Positions 25,316 to 35,180 are shown, counted from the stretch's first letter. The stretch is DNA of 64,000 nt from CAZOOR01 sp964581505 (GCA_964581505.1 CAZOOR010000004.1:1-64000), one strand, 5' to 3'. A program made the numbers and translations. Notes: generated from the letters alone by a model not told the origin.

Positions 25316-26075
25316 ATAATTCAATCAGCATATTGGCAAATTCAGAAGCAGAAGATAATGGCAATTGGGAAGCGGCATCACTTTTCGCATTAGTCGGCTC
25401 TTGATGTGTCTCGAAAAATATACCATCAGCACCGGCGGCAATAGCCGCTTTTGCCAACGGAAAAATAAATTCCGGCTTACCACCGGACTGTTCGCCAATT
25501 GAGGGTTGCTGTACCGAGTGAGTAGCATCATATATCACAGTCTCACCCGCCTGCTTCATTGTTACTATTGAACGAAAATCAACAACAAGGTCGTGATAAC
25601 CGAAGAAACTACCTCTCTCAGTAAGCCATACATTATCTGCACCGGCAACTTTTGCTTTATCAGCGGCTTTGAGCATAGTCTCAGCACCAACGAACTGTCC
25701 TTTTTTAATATTAATAATTTTTCCTGTTTTAGCCGCCGCTTGAATTAATGAGGTCTGGCGACAAAGAAAAGCAGGAATTTGCAAAACATCAACAAATTTT
25801 GACGCAAGCATTACTTCATCTTCGCTATGAACATCTGTCAATGTTTTAACATTAAACTTATCACCAACTTCTTTAATATATGATAAAGCTTTTTCATCAC
25901 CGATACCTGTAAATGATTTATAACTTGTTCTATTAGCTTTCTTGTATGACGCCTTAAAATAAAACTCAACGTTTTTACCCCGAAGGTTTGATGTTAATAC
26001 TTCGGCTATCTCAAAAAGCATTTCGCGAGATTCGACCACACAAGGACCGGCTATTACAATTAAAGGTTTTTTCAT
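25302..26075 (-). CDS. kdsA: 3-deoxy-8-phosphooctulonate synthase (Kdo-8-P synthase)
   Basis: The enzyme has 257 residues from the ATG at 26075, preceded by AAGGG; a GTG two codons upstream is open too. It condenses arabinose 5-phosphate and phosphoenolpyruvate for LPS. Signatures are AGPCVVESREML, FKASYKKANRTSYKSFTG, KIINIKKGQF, WLTERGSFFGY and DATHSVQQP. It is the first gene of a five-gene overlapping operon kdsA-lptC-tpiA-pgsA-PgpA-like. Confidence 0.95.
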   Translation of the reverse strand: MKKPLIVIAGPCVVESREMLFEIAEVLTSNLRGKNVEFYFKASYKKANRTSYKSFTGIGDEKALSYIKEVGDKFNVKTLTDVHSEDEVMLASKFVDVLQIPAFLCRQTSLIQAAAKTGKIINIKKGQFVGAETMLKAADKAKVAGADNVWLTERGSFFGYHDLVVDFRSIVTMKQAGETVIYDATHSVQQPSIGEQSGGKPEFIFPLAKAAIAAGADGIFFETHQEPTNAKSDAASQLPLSSASEFANMLIELYENL

Positions 26076-26112
26076 ATTCACCCTTGATAAAAAAAAGTAA
26101 ACGAAAATAAAA

Positions 26113-26145
26113 CAAAATTATCTTATTATGCCTCATCAGTTCAAA
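26113..26145 (-). promoter_or_regulatory. Possible promoter of the kdsA operon
   Basis: On the minus strand TTTG (26142-26145) and TAATTTTG (26113-26120) are 21 bases apart, close to the Bacteroidota TTTG / TAnnTTTG form, about 38 bases before the kdsA ATG. The spacing is one base longer than ideal. Confidence 0.35.
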
Positions 26146-26244
26146 CAAATAATAAAAATATTATTAAAAGTCCAAAAAAAAGATTAATTTTGAAAGAAAA
26201 TCGTATAATCTGTGAACTTGGATATTAATTTGAAAAACAGCATA

Positions 26245-27012
26245 ATGAAAATTAGAACATATTTTATAACGGAATCATACAAAGAAGAGGAATCAACAGA
26301 AGATTCTATCTTCATTTATATTGACGTCCTGCGTGCATCAACAACAGTTTGCGCCGCTCTATATGCAGGTGCAAAAGAAATTATTCCGGTCGCTACAATG
26401 GACAAGGCTATTGCCATTCATCAAAACTTGAGCAAGGAAACGAGTATCCTTGCTGGTGAACGTAACGGGAACAAACCACTTGGTTTCGTACTTGGCAACT
26501 CTCCCGGAGAATTTTTAGCACAGAGTGTCAAAGATAAAACGATTGTTCTTACAACAACAAACGGAACTAATGCTTTCCAAAAAGCAAAGAGTGCAAAGCA
26601 CAGAATTATTGCTTCATTTGTAAATTTGAATATCGTTGTTTCAAATATCCTGAAAATTGCCGAAGAAGAGAACAGCAAATACTGTAATATAATTTGCTCC
26701 GGTAATAATTCCCGATTTTCTTTTGAAGATTCGCTCTGTGCAGGTGCAATCATTGATAAAGTTGCAAATGCAATTGACAGCGTAAATTTTGATGATGCCT
26801 CTTTGGTTTCACGTGAAATGTATAATACATACAAAGAACATCTTAGCCACTTTATTAAAACTTGTGAACATGCCAAAGTACTGATTGATTTGGGCTTTGA
26901 AAAAGATATTGATGATGCAGTATCAATTGATAAATATCCGGTTCTACCTACAATATCCGGTAACAGTATTAAACTATCTGCTGTAAATCTGCTCGAAGGG
27001 AATAACAAATGA
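26245..27012 (+). CDS. comB: 2-phosphosulfolactate phosphatase family protein
   Basis: The protein has 255 residues from the ATG at 26245; a GTG 11 codons upstream (26212) is possible. Family motifs are IYIDVLRASTTVCAALYAGAKEI near the start, ILAGERNGNKPLGFVLGNSPGEF, and TTTNGTNAFQKAKSAK. ComB removes phosphate from 2-phosphosulfolactate in coenzyme M synthesis in archaea, but homologues are widespread in bacteria without coenzyme M and their role is unclear. No comA or comC is nearby. Its stop codon overlaps the ftsK start (ATGA). Confidence 0.85.
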   Translation: MKIRTYFITESYKEEESTEDSIFIYIDVLRASTTVCAALYAGAKEIIPVATMDKAIAIHQNLSKETSILAGERNGNKPLGFVLGNSPGEFLAQSVKDKTIVLTTTNGTNAFQKAKSAKHRIIASFVNLNIVVSNILKIAEEENSKYCNIICSGNNSRFSFEDSLCAGAIIDKVANAIDSVNFDDASLVSREMYNTYKEHLSHFIKTCEHAKVLIDLGFEKDIDDAVSIDKYPVLPTISGNSIKLSAVNLLEGNNK

Positions 27013-29729
27013 GTAAAAATAATGACAATATAATTATTAAACGGGTTAAAAAGAAACCGGCAAGCCCCAAAAAGGAACAGAAGAATAAACAGGATAAAAA
27101 AGTTAAGTTCGAAACACAGTATAAACGCCATTTGAAAATACTTGCAGTGCTATTAATTCTGATTTCTTTTCTAATTATTTTAGCCCTTATCTCGTATTCC
27201 ACAAAGGACGAAGCAAATACACAAATTACATTTGGCGAACTATTTAAACTACTTCGAGGCGAAGAGGAAATACTGGCAAAAATTCAGACTACACACAATT
27301 GGTTAGGTCTTGTCGGTGCAATTATTTCCAATTTTCTATATAATTCAACAATCGGAATAACGGTCTTATCTATTCCTTTTCTTGTAATGTATTGGGCAAA
27401 GTATCTATTTTTTACACAAAAACCGGATAGGCGTATTATTAAAGTTACTGTCGCAACGATTACATTTGCCTTGTTGTTTTCAGTATTCTTTGGTGTATTG
27501 GCTAAAATCTCTTGGCTTTCGACAATTCCAAAAGAATTTCCGGGTGGTTTCGGTTTTTTCATATCAAGTATATTGTCAGGTATTTTCGGTATTATTGGGA
27601 GTGTAGCAATATTAATAATAATGCTTTCTTCATTATTCTTCTTAGCCTTTAAAATCAATCCTTTTATGGGAATTGATACGGCAAAAGAATATTTATCAAA
27701 ATCAAAATCTATGCTTTTAAACAAATCATTATCAAAAGATAATACCAGTGAAAACAAGAAAAATGAAACCGAACCGGAAGTTAGGGATAAGGGACAACAA
27801 GAGGAAGAAGAAGAACCTGCACGAATATTAAAACGAAATCTTGAAAATCAAGACAAAGAACTCGACCCTGTGAACAATCCGCTTAAAGCATATTCGCAGA
27901 CAATCAAGGCTCAAATCGAAGAAGAAGAAACAAATATCAAGTCGGCGGATATTGAAATTAAGGCATTTAAACGAACAGAAGCGGCAATTAACGGTCATAG
28001 TTCAACATCTGAAAAAGATATTTCCGACAAATCAGTTAATGAGGAATCTCCCAAAAATGAGATTTCTGAACCAGAAAATACCGACAAGGAATTAGAAAAT
28101 AGTAACGACTTCACTGCAAATGATGAAATAGCGGAAGAAGAGAGTAATAATGATGATAGTAAAAAACTCGTAATTACAGTTACCGAAACATTGCCGGAAG
28201 AAGATGTGGTATTACAACCTGTTAATTTATTAAGCACGAATATTCACGATAGAGAAATTAATTATAAGCAACCTACATTTGAACTCCTAACTGACGATGA
28301 AGACAAGTATGAAATTAACGAAGATGAGCTAAAATTAAATGCCCGCATTCTTCAAGAAAAACTAGAAACATTTAAAATTGAAATAGAGAATTTAAGCGTA
28401 ACACCGGGTCCGGTTGTTACTCAATACGAATTTGTACCTGCTCCGGGAATAAAAATCAGTAAAATAGAATCTCTTGCAGATGATATTGCAATGGCTCTTA
28501 AAGCACGAGGCATTAGAATAATAGCCCCGATACCCGGCAAAGGCACAGTTGGAATTGAAATACCAAACCAGAAACCAATGTTAGTTCGCTTTGGTAGTTG
28601 TATCAAATCACCCCAATATCAAAACAGCGATTATAAATTACCACTCTGCATAGGCAAAACAATTTCAGGCGAAGTATTTACTACGGATTTATCCAAAATG
28701 CCTCATCTATTGATGGCTGGCGCAACAGGTACAGGTAAAAGTGTCGGTATAAACACTATCATATCATCATTGATATACAAGATACACCCAAAACATTTGA
28801 AATTTGTTATTATTGACCCCAAAAAGGTAGAACTGACACAATATGCGGCATTGAAAAATCATTTTCTTGCGGTGTCGCCCGATATTCCTAATGACATTGT
28901 TACAGACCCGCAAGATGCCGTCATTATCTTAAAAGCACTTACCGCCGAAATGGATTTAAGATATGATATTCTATCGCAAGCGGGACAGAGAAATATTTTT
29001 GATTATAATAAAAAAGTAAGAGAAGGTAAGTTAAAAAATGATAAAGAACTTGTACATAAGGAAATGCCCTATATTATAGTAATTATTGATGAACTTGCAG
29101 ACTTAATGCTAACCGCCTCTAAGGAGGTCGAAGCACCCATTATCCGTCTCGCCCAATTAGCACGTGCAGTAGGTATTCATTTGGTACTTGCAACACAGCG
29201 TCCGTCAGTTGATGTTATCACGGGAATAATAAAAGCAAACTTTCCTGCACGGATTTCATATCTTGTTGCATCAAAAATTGACTCAAGGACTATATTAGAC
29301 GTTATGGGTGCAGAAAAACTACTTGGCAACGGAGATTTACTTTTCCAATTCGGTGGCAGCACCTCACCAATCAGAATACAAAATGCTTTTCTTTCCACTG
29401 ACGAAGTAGAAAGAATATGCGAACACATAGGTAGTCAAAAAGGTTACTCTCAGCCATATTTATTGCCAAGCCTAAATGACGGTAATGATAATTCAGATGG
29501 CATTGCACGCGAGGATAGAGATGTACTATTTGACGAAGCGGCAAGAACAATAGTTAGGCTACAACAGGCTTCCGTGTCGCTTTTGCAGCGAAGGCTTAAA
29601 ATCGGTTATGCCAGAGCCGGACGTATTGTTGATGAACTGGAAGCAACCGGTATTGTCGGACCTTTTGACGGGAGCAAAGCTCGCTCTGTACTAATAGAAA
29701 GTGAATCCGAACTCGAACATTTACTATAA
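27009..29729 (+). CDS. ftsK: DNA translocase FtsK/SpoIIIE
   Basis: The 906-residue protein has a basic N-terminus and four membrane helices (about residues 40-215). An acidic, low-complexity linker follows (240-420, rich in Glu, Asp, Asn and Ser). The motor domain has Walker A GATGTGKS (about 571-578) and Walker B IIVIIDELADLM, with RPSVDVITGIIKANFPARISYLV after it. The C-terminal winged-helix gamma domain (DVLFDEAARTIVRLQQASVS, RLKIGYARAGRIVDELE) reads KOPS sites. It moves chromosomes at the division septum. The start overlaps comB by 4 bases. Confidence 0.96.
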   Translation: MSKNNDNIIIKRVKKKPASPKKEQKNKQDKKVKFETQYKRHLKILAVLLILISFLIILALISYSTKDEANTQITFGELFKLLRGEEEILAKIQTTHNWLGLVGAIISNFLYNSTIGITVLSIPFLVMYWAKYLFFTQKPDRRIIKVTVATITFALLFSVFFGVLAKISWLSTIPKEFPGGFGFFISSILSGIFGIIGSVAILIIMLSSLFFLAFKINPFMGIDTAKEYLSKSKSMLLNKSLSKDNTSENKKNETEPEVRDKGQQEEEEEPARILKRNLENQDKELDPVNNPLKAYSQTIKAQIEEEETNIKSADIEIKAFKRTEAAINGHSSTSEKDISDKSVNEESPKNEISEPENTDKELENSNDFTANDEIAEEESNNDDSKKLVITVTETLPEEDVVLQPVNLLSTNIHDREINYKQPTFELLTDDEDKYEINEDELKLNARILQEKLETFKIEIENLSVTPGPVVTQYEFVPAPGIKISKIESLADDIAMALKARGIRIIAPIPGKGTVGIEIPNQKPMLVRFGSCIKSPQYQNSDYKLPLCIGKTISGEVFTTDLSKMPHLLMAGATGTGKSVGINTIISSLIYKIHPKHLKFVIIDPKKVELTQYAALKNHFLAVSPDIPNDIVTDPQDAVIILKALTAEMDLRYDILSQAGQRNIFDYNKKVREGKLKNDKELVHKEMPYIIVIIDELADLMLTASKEVEAPIIRLAQLARAVGIHLVLATQRPSVDVITGIIKANFPARISYLVASKIDSRTILDVMGAEKLLGNGDLLFQFGGSTSPIRIQNAFLSTDEVERICEHIGSQKGYSQPYLLPSLNDGNDNSDGIAREDRDVLFDEAARTIVRLQQASVSLLQRRLKIGYARAGRIVDELEATGIVGPFDGSKARSVLIESESELEHLL

Positions 29730-29817
29730 GTATATTTATTTATCGTAATATTGCATACAGTTTTTTATATTTGTATTTTAATGATAGACGTATTATCAAT
29801 CAAAACTCGACTCATTG

Positions 29818-31542
29818 ATGCTCAAAACTTTGTCAATACGGAATTACACATTAATTGATGAAATTGAAATATCATTTTCACCTGAATTCAATATATTTAT
29901 TGGCGAAACAGGTGCGGGTAAATCCGTTATTGTTGGAGCATTGATGTTAGCACTCGGTAGTCGCGCCACAACCGAACACATAAGGAAGGGGCAAGACAAA
30001 GCGGTCATTGAGGCAATATTTGAATTGCCGGCGCAACATAAGGCTCTGCAAATGGTTTCCGAATTGGGTGTAGAAGATATGACTAATGAAATTATTACTC
30101 GTAGGGAAATATACTCTCGGGGTAATTCAAGGTGTTTCGTTAATGATACGCCCGTACCACTTGCTCAGTTAAAAAGGCTCGGTCAATTACTTGCAGATTT
30201 CCACGGACAGCACGACGGCCAATTAATACTAAAACCTGAAAATCATATTAACTTTATTGATTTATTCACTAATGAAGACGAACTACTTGCACAGATAAAG
30301 AATGAATATACTAATCAAACAAATTTACTTGATGAATATATCTCAATTCTAAACCAAGAGAAAGAGCTAAAGCTTCAATCTGATGCTTATAAATATGAAC
30401 TGAATGAAATTAATAAAATTGCTCCGCAACATAACGAAGATATTCAACTTGAAAATGAATTGAAAATCCTCGAAAATTCAGAAATACTTTTTGAACAAGT
30501 AAATGATATGTTGCAATCACTCTATACGAGTGGAAATTCCGTTTACAACGGAATTGCTGATGCTGAAAAAAACATCTCAAAACTTGCAGATATTGATGAT
30601 GAATTCTCGTCTTGGTTTGGCGAATTACAGTCTGCCGCTGTTAGCATTAAAGAAATTTCTGAATTTGCGCAGAACTATCGTGAACATATTGATTTCAATC
30701 AGGAACGTATTGAAGAAATTCGTTTGCGACTATCTTCGCTTGCCGGTTTAAAAAAGAAATACGGTAGCTATGCCGAAATTTTTAGCAGAATGGAATTTCT
30801 CGAAAGCAAACTGGCTCTTGTAAATAATTTCGATAACGAAATATCAAGGATAGAGAATAAAATCAAGCTTTCAAAAGATAGATTGGGTACTTTTGCCTCC
30901 CGCCTATCAAGAATAAGAAAAAGTAAATCTAAGGAATTCGAGCGATTAATTGTAAAAAAATTAAATGAATTAAGCTTAGACAATGTTGTTTTCAAAGTTG
31001 ATTTTAATAGTAGTATAGCAGAAACTTCAATAGCATTCCAAACAGTAACGGCAATGATAGATAGCGAAAACTATATTTGCAGTAAAAACGGTATTGACAG
31101 TATTGAGTTCTATATATCAACTAATAAAGGTGAACAAATAAAGCCATTGGCAAATGTAGCTTCAGGTGGTGAACTATCTCGTATAATGCTTGCGATTAAA
31201 GCACTCATTGCCAATCGTTATCTTATTCCCACATTGATTTTCGATGAAATTGATACAGGAATAAGTGGAAGAGTTGCACAAATGGTTGGTCTTGCTATTA
31301 AGGAATTGGCAGCCAGCCATCAAATTATTGCAATTACACATTTGGCACAAATAGCGGCTATGGGCGACAAGATTATTACTGTCAATAAATATGAAACTAA
31401 AACAAAAACTACAGTAACCGTAAGAGAGGAAAGCAACGAAACAAAAAATATTGAAATTGCAAAGTTGATAAGCGGAGAAAATATTTCTCAATCATCGCTT
31501 GATGCTGTCAAAGAACTTCTTGATTATCAGCGAAAGGATTAA
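29818..31542 (+). CDS. recN: DNA repair protein RecN
   Basis: The 574-residue SMC-like ATPase has Walker A IGETGAGKS (residues 28-36), long coiled-coil arms (about 160-350), the ABC signature VASGGELSRIMLAIKAL, and a Walker B/D-loop TLIFDEIDTGISGRVA. It holds broken DNA ends together during double-strand break repair. The ATG at 29818 is preferred to the TTG just before it. A TATATTTG element (29766-29773) matching the Bacteroidota -7 form is 45 bases upstream, but I see no matching -33 element. Confidence 0.95.
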   Translation: MLKTLSIRNYTLIDEIEISFSPEFNIFIGETGAGKSVIVGALMLALGSRATTEHIRKGQDKAVIEAIFELPAQHKALQMVSELGVEDMTNEIITRREIYSRGNSRCFVNDTPVPLAQLKRLGQLLADFHGQHDGQLILKPENHINFIDLFTNEDELLAQIKNEYTNQTNLLDEYISILNQEKELKLQSDAYKYELNEINKIAPQHNEDIQLENELKILENSEILFEQVNDMLQSLYTSGNSVYNGIADAEKNISKLADIDDEFSSWFGELQSAAVSIKEISEFAQNYREHIDFNQERIEEIRLRLSSLAGLKKKYGSYAEIFSRMEFLESKLALVNNFDNEISRIENKIKLSKDRLGTFASRLSRIRKSKSKEFERLIVKKLNELSLDNVVFKVDFNSSIAETSIAFQTVTAMIDSENYICSKNGIDSIEFYISTNKGEQIKPLANVASGGELSRIMLAIKALIANRYLIPTLIFDEIDTGISGRVAQMVGLAIKELAASHQIIAITHLAQIAAMGDKIITVNKYETKTKTTVTVREESNETKNIEIAKLISGENISQSSLDAVKELLDYQRKD

Positions 31543-31544
31543 AT

Positions 31545-32129
31545 ATGTCAAAAAACGACTATTTAAGTAAAGCCGAACTGGAAGAAATACTTAATGATAA
31601 GATTAATCCCGAAGATGTAAGCAAAATCATTGGTGCCTATGAAATGGCTGAAGATGCTGAATCTAACGCAACCGACCCTACCGGAACGCCAAAATTTTAT
31701 CACAATACTCGTGTATGCAGAATACTTATTGACGAGCTTTCAATCACAGAGCCTAATCTATTAATTGCGGCTTTGCTCCATAATATTTTATTAAGTTCTT
31801 CCGAGATTTCAAGTTCTATTATTGATTACAATTTTGGCTCTTATGTTGCATATTTAGTTCAATTTATGTGTGATGATTATAGAGAAAGACAAAAAGATAA
31901 ACCCGAAAAAATAAATATTGATTATTTAGATGATGATGCACTAATCATTATTTTAAGCGACTTTCTTGATATGCTTCGCACATTTGATTTCGATAAATTA
32001 TTAAATCCATTCACATATATCGAAGATATTAAAAAACGCTATTTCCCGCTTGCCACAAAATCTGACAATGATGAAATAGCGTATTTAATTAAAGAAATAA
32101 GAAACGAATTTAATAAGATTCTAGGTTAG
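31545..32129 (+). CDS. RelA/SpoT-type HD protein with degenerate hydrolase motif
   Basis: The 194-residue protein starts 3 bases after the recN stop. It aligns by eye with the (p)ppGpp hydrolase HD domain of RSH proteins. First His: FYHNTRVCRIL (H53). AALLHN at residues 75-80 stands where RSH has AALLHD, so HD is changed to HN; the following ED pair is also lost (LS at 83-84). FGSYVAYLV stands for 'FGxxVAxLV', and LSDFLDMLRTF (D139) for 'LADRLHNMRTL'. The fold is thus kept but two or three metal-binding residues are lost. No synthetase or TGS domain is present. Probably a binding or regulatory protein; its function is unknown. Confidence 0.65.
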   Translation: MSKNDYLSKAELEEILNDKINPEDVSKIIGAYEMAEDAESNATDPTGTPKFYHNTRVCRILIDELSITEPNLLIAALLHNILLSSSEISSSIIDYNFGSYVAYLVQFMCDDYRERQKDKPEKINIDYLDDDALIIILSDFLDMLRTFDFDKLLNPFTYIEDIKKRYFPLATKSDNDEIAYLIKEIRNEFNKILG

Positions 32130-32137
32130 TTTTCCTA

Positions 32138-33376
32138 TTATCCATTTAGCTTTTGCTTTATCTTTTCTTCTTTTTTAACAATTAGATTACCTCGATAAAT
32201 TCCCTGCAAAAGTATATAAAGTACAGCACCTACAAAAGAAAGAAAAAATGCTAAAAAGAACATAACTTTTCGTTTGGGAGCAATCCTATGTTTAGGTACT
32301 TGTGCCAAATCAAGCGGTTCGACAGTCGGCACATCGCTTGCTTCCTGAATAGCCTCCTGATATTTTTGTGTGGCTAAATATAAATGAACCTGTTCAAGAA
32401 TTTTCTTTTTTCTTATTAATCCTTGATATAACCTAATTAATCTCGGAACAGAATCAAGTGGAATCGAAAATTTATCATGCGAGGCTATACCACCGCTCTG
32501 AACCCGCTGATACTGCTCTAACAGTTTGTTGTACTTATTTTTTGCACTGGCAATAATAGGAGCATCAGCATTATAATCCAATTTTAATAGATTTAATTCA
32601 ACTTCTGCTTGGGCTAATTTAGCACCCAAATCAACAGCATTTCCTATTAGAGCCTGGTTTTGTTCTTCAAGTGCATATAGATGATGTGTTGTCCTAAATT
32701 TCTCTAAAACGGAATCAACATAATTTAGTTCGTTTTTCTTTCTTGCAAGCATCTTTTCTATAAACTCTCGTTTACTTCTTGCTTTCGTGGTATTCTTAGC
32801 CCGATTAACACTATCAAGTGCAGAAATAGATGAATTAACAATCAGAGCGGAGAGTTCGGCGGCTTCCCTTTTATCATCTGCATTCGGAAAATATGGAGTA
32901 GCAGTTTCAGCAGAAATAGTGATGAGCCCACTTCTCTTTAATTCAACCTTCAAGGTATTACTAATACCGTCATATAAATCATTTATATTTTCGGATTTGA
33001 CTTTTAATTTCTTTTCAAGATTGTTTTTATTGACAATTATTTTAGATACTTCGCGACTTTTCAAAATTTCTCTAAAAATCAGTAATTTATTAGCTTGCCC
33101 GCCGCCACCTAACGATACTCCACCGGATAGAGTTTGCAAAAATGAAGTTAAATCACCCATACCACCGGCGTTCTCGGGCGGCAACACAGTAGCACCTGTT
33201 CGATATTGAAAAGGAGCAATCAAAGAATACAGCATCACAGCAATTACAATAGAAGAGACTATAAAAAGAACTGTTTTTTTCTTCTGTAACAAAAATCTGT
33301 AAAAAGAAACAAAAGTGAGTTCTTCGTTCATAACATCTTGCTCATTTGCAGAATTTTTTAATAATTTATTGAACAT
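32138..33376 (-). CDS. Wzz-type polysaccharide chain-length/co-polymerase protein
   Basis: The 412-residue protein has a membrane helix at about 37-55 (TVLFIVSSIVIAVMLYSLI) and another near the C-terminus (about 372-392). The large periplasmic coiled-coil region between them includes ALSALIVNSSISALDSVNRAKNTTKARSKREFIEKML. The proline-rich PLDLAQVPKHRIAPKRK before helix 2 is typical of the Wzz/Wzc family. It has no C-terminal tyrosine kinase domain. Such proteins set the length of O-antigen or capsule chains. It lies 26 bases after the Wza-like gene. Confidence 0.85.
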   Translation of the reverse strand: MFNKLLKNSANEQDVMNEELTFVSFYRFLLQKKKTVLFIVSSIVIAVMLYSLIAPFQYRTGATVLPPENAGGMGDLTSFLQTLSGGVSLGGGGQANKLLIFREILKSREVSKIIVNKNNLEKKLKVKSENINDLYDGISNTLKVELKRSGLITISAETATPYFPNADDKREAAELSALIVNSSISALDSVNRAKNTTKARSKREFIEKMLARKKNELNYVDSVLEKFRTTHHLYALEEQNQALIGNAVDLGAKLAQAEVELNLLKLDYNADAPIIASAKNKYNKLLEQYQRVQSGGIASHDKFSIPLDSVPRLIRLYQGLIRKKKILEQVHLYLATQKYQEAIQEASDVPTVEPLDLAQVPKHRIAPKRKVMFFLAFFLSFVGAVLYILLQGIYRGNLIVKKEEKIKQKLNG

Positions 33377-33402
33377 AAATCAACCGATAATTATCTATTT
33401 AA

Positions 33403-35049
33403 TTATTTTTTAGTTAAAGCAATAATAATACCTAAAAGACCACCGATTTGAGCAACAACAGTCAAAGTAGTCATAGCAATTTGTCCCCAGCTAATATCTT
33501 TTTCCGGAGGGACAAGAATATAATCACCGGGTTCAATTTTATAGTTCATAGATTCAGCATCGAACTGCTGTCCTTTCTTCTTCACAATCATTGTGCCACT
33601 TTCATCGGAACGATAGCCGAAACCACCCGCCGCACTAATATAATCCAAATATGAATACCCGGGTTTATAAATAACCATACCGGGATTATTCACTCTACCC
33701 TGCACATTTACAAAAATCTTTTTATCTGGCACAATAATCGAATCCCGTGCCTTTAGCAAAATATTATCTTCCGAATTATAATCGGACATTAACTTAGGAA
33801 AACTGATAGCCATAACGCCTGGTTTTTCAATCAATTTTGCTTGGAAATATTTATATTCACTCACGGACATATCCCCGGAAGGAATCCGTCTAAGCCTTTC
33901 CATCTCAGGGTCAATAGTACCAATTTCAGATTGTCTGATTAGAAAAGTCGCTTCCAATGAACCTCTATCAGTTATACCACCTGCTTTTCTTATAATATCA
34001 GCTACACGAGTTGTTACTCCGTCAATCGGATATTTTCCGGGATAAAGCACTTCCCCATCAACCATAACTTCACCGGGCATATTTTTTTTCGGGTCTTTGC
34101 GGATATATACTCTGTCTCCATTTTGCAAAGGGAAATCGCCGAGTAGTGGTTCATTAGTGAATATTTTTTTGCGCCAAGTATTTAGGTCAAGGAAAATAGT
34201 CTCAATTCCTCCGTCAGGTAAGAAACGGGCTAATTCTACACTATCCAGAAAAGATGTATAGAAAAAACCGTGTGCAAATTTAATCAAAGTCGAAAGCGAA
34301 TCACCCTCAACAAACTCATACTCACCGGGAAAAGGCAGTTCACCGCGTATTGCAATTGTTTGTTTTTCACTTATTTTCGGGATAATTATTCTATCACCAC
34401 CTAAAACAGTTGGATTTGCATCTTCATCTCCGATTTTAAAAAATTTTACTAAATCTACATTAATCGGCTTATTCAAACCCTTACGATATATTTTGATATT
34501 TCTTAACGAACCATCAGGTTTTAAACCACCTGCCTTTTCAATTACTTCGGATATACGGTCAACGGCAGAAGCAGGAACAATAGCAGATTTCTTGATTGCA
34601 CCACTGATTGATACTTTAAATTTTCGTACATCATATAGAACTACATATATATTACTAGTTCTAAATGTTTTTCGCATTAAATTATAAATAGCCTTTTCAC
34701 CTTCGGCAAGTGTCATTCCTTTTAGATTAACAATACCTACATCGGGAATCATCATTTTACCTGATGGAGAAATAGGAATATGATACTTTTTTGTTTTTGA
34801 GGAAATAACTGCAATATCGAATATATCACCTGGTCCTAAAACATATTTTTCCGGGTCAATCTCTTTTTCCAACAAGCCTTCTGCTTCGGAAACAATCCTT
34901 TCAGATGTCTGTCGCGCTAATGTGTCTATTATTCCCGGCTTTGCACTTGAATATTCATAGTTCTCTACTTGCGAAAAAACACTCGCAAAAGAAAAGAAAA
35001 ACACTAAAAATAAGGTCTTAATAAACATTTGTTTATTTATTTTCTTCAT
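33403..35049 (-). CDS. Polysaccharide export protein (Wza/SLBB family)
   Basis: The 548-residue protein has a signal peptide (FLVFFFSFASVFS). A Poly_export domain follows (YVLGPGDIFDIAVISSKTKKYHIPISPSGKMMIPDVGIVNLKGMTLAEGEKAI), then several SLBB repeats (VSISGAIKKSAIV, IRGELPFPGEYEF, VMVDGEVLYPGKYPI, VNVQGRVNNPGMVIY). A C-terminal hydrophobic helix (about 525-545) may cross the outer membrane, as in Wza. It forms an export channel for capsule or exopolysaccharide with the Wzz-like partner. No glycosyltransferase genes are adjacent. The gene is longer than E. coli Wza (379), with extra SLBB repeats. Confidence 0.88.
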   Translation of the reverse strand: MKKINKQMFIKTLFLVFFFSFASVFSQVENYEYSSAKPGIIDTLARQTSERIVSEAEGLLEKEIDPEKYVLGPGDIFDIAVISSKTKKYHIPISPSGKMMIPDVGIVNLKGMTLAEGEKAIYNLMRKTFRTSNIYVVLYDVRKFKVSISGAIKKSAIVPASAVDRISEVIEKAGGLKPDGSLRNIKIYRKGLNKPINVDLVKFFKIGDEDANPTVLGGDRIIIPKISEKQTIAIRGELPFPGEYEFVEGDSLSTLIKFAHGFFYTSFLDSVELARFLPDGGIETIFLDLNTWRKKIFTNEPLLGDFPLQNGDRVYIRKDPKKNMPGEVMVDGEVLYPGKYPIDGVTTRVADIIRKAGGITDRGSLEATFLIRQSEIGTIDPEMERLRRIPSGDMSVSEYKYFQAKLIEKPGVMAISFPKLMSDYNSEDNILLKARDSIIVPDKKIFVNVQGRVNNPGMVIYKPGYSYLDYISAAGGFGYRSDESGTMIVKKKGQQFDAESMNYKIEPGDYILVPPEKDISWGQIAMTTLTVVAQIGGLLGIIIALTKK

Positions 35050-35180
35050 TTTATTCTAATATTTAATTCACATTTACATACAAATATATGTAAAAATTTA
35101 TAAAAATACTTAATTATTCACTGGGCTTCTAAATTTTGTTTATTAAATTTGTAGATTATCTAATTTATAAAAAATAGTTT

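Noticed and set aside
26421..27131. 236-residue frame on the minus strand opposite comB and ftsK
   Set aside because: It is the shadow of strongly supported genes on the other strand and shows no recognisable domain.
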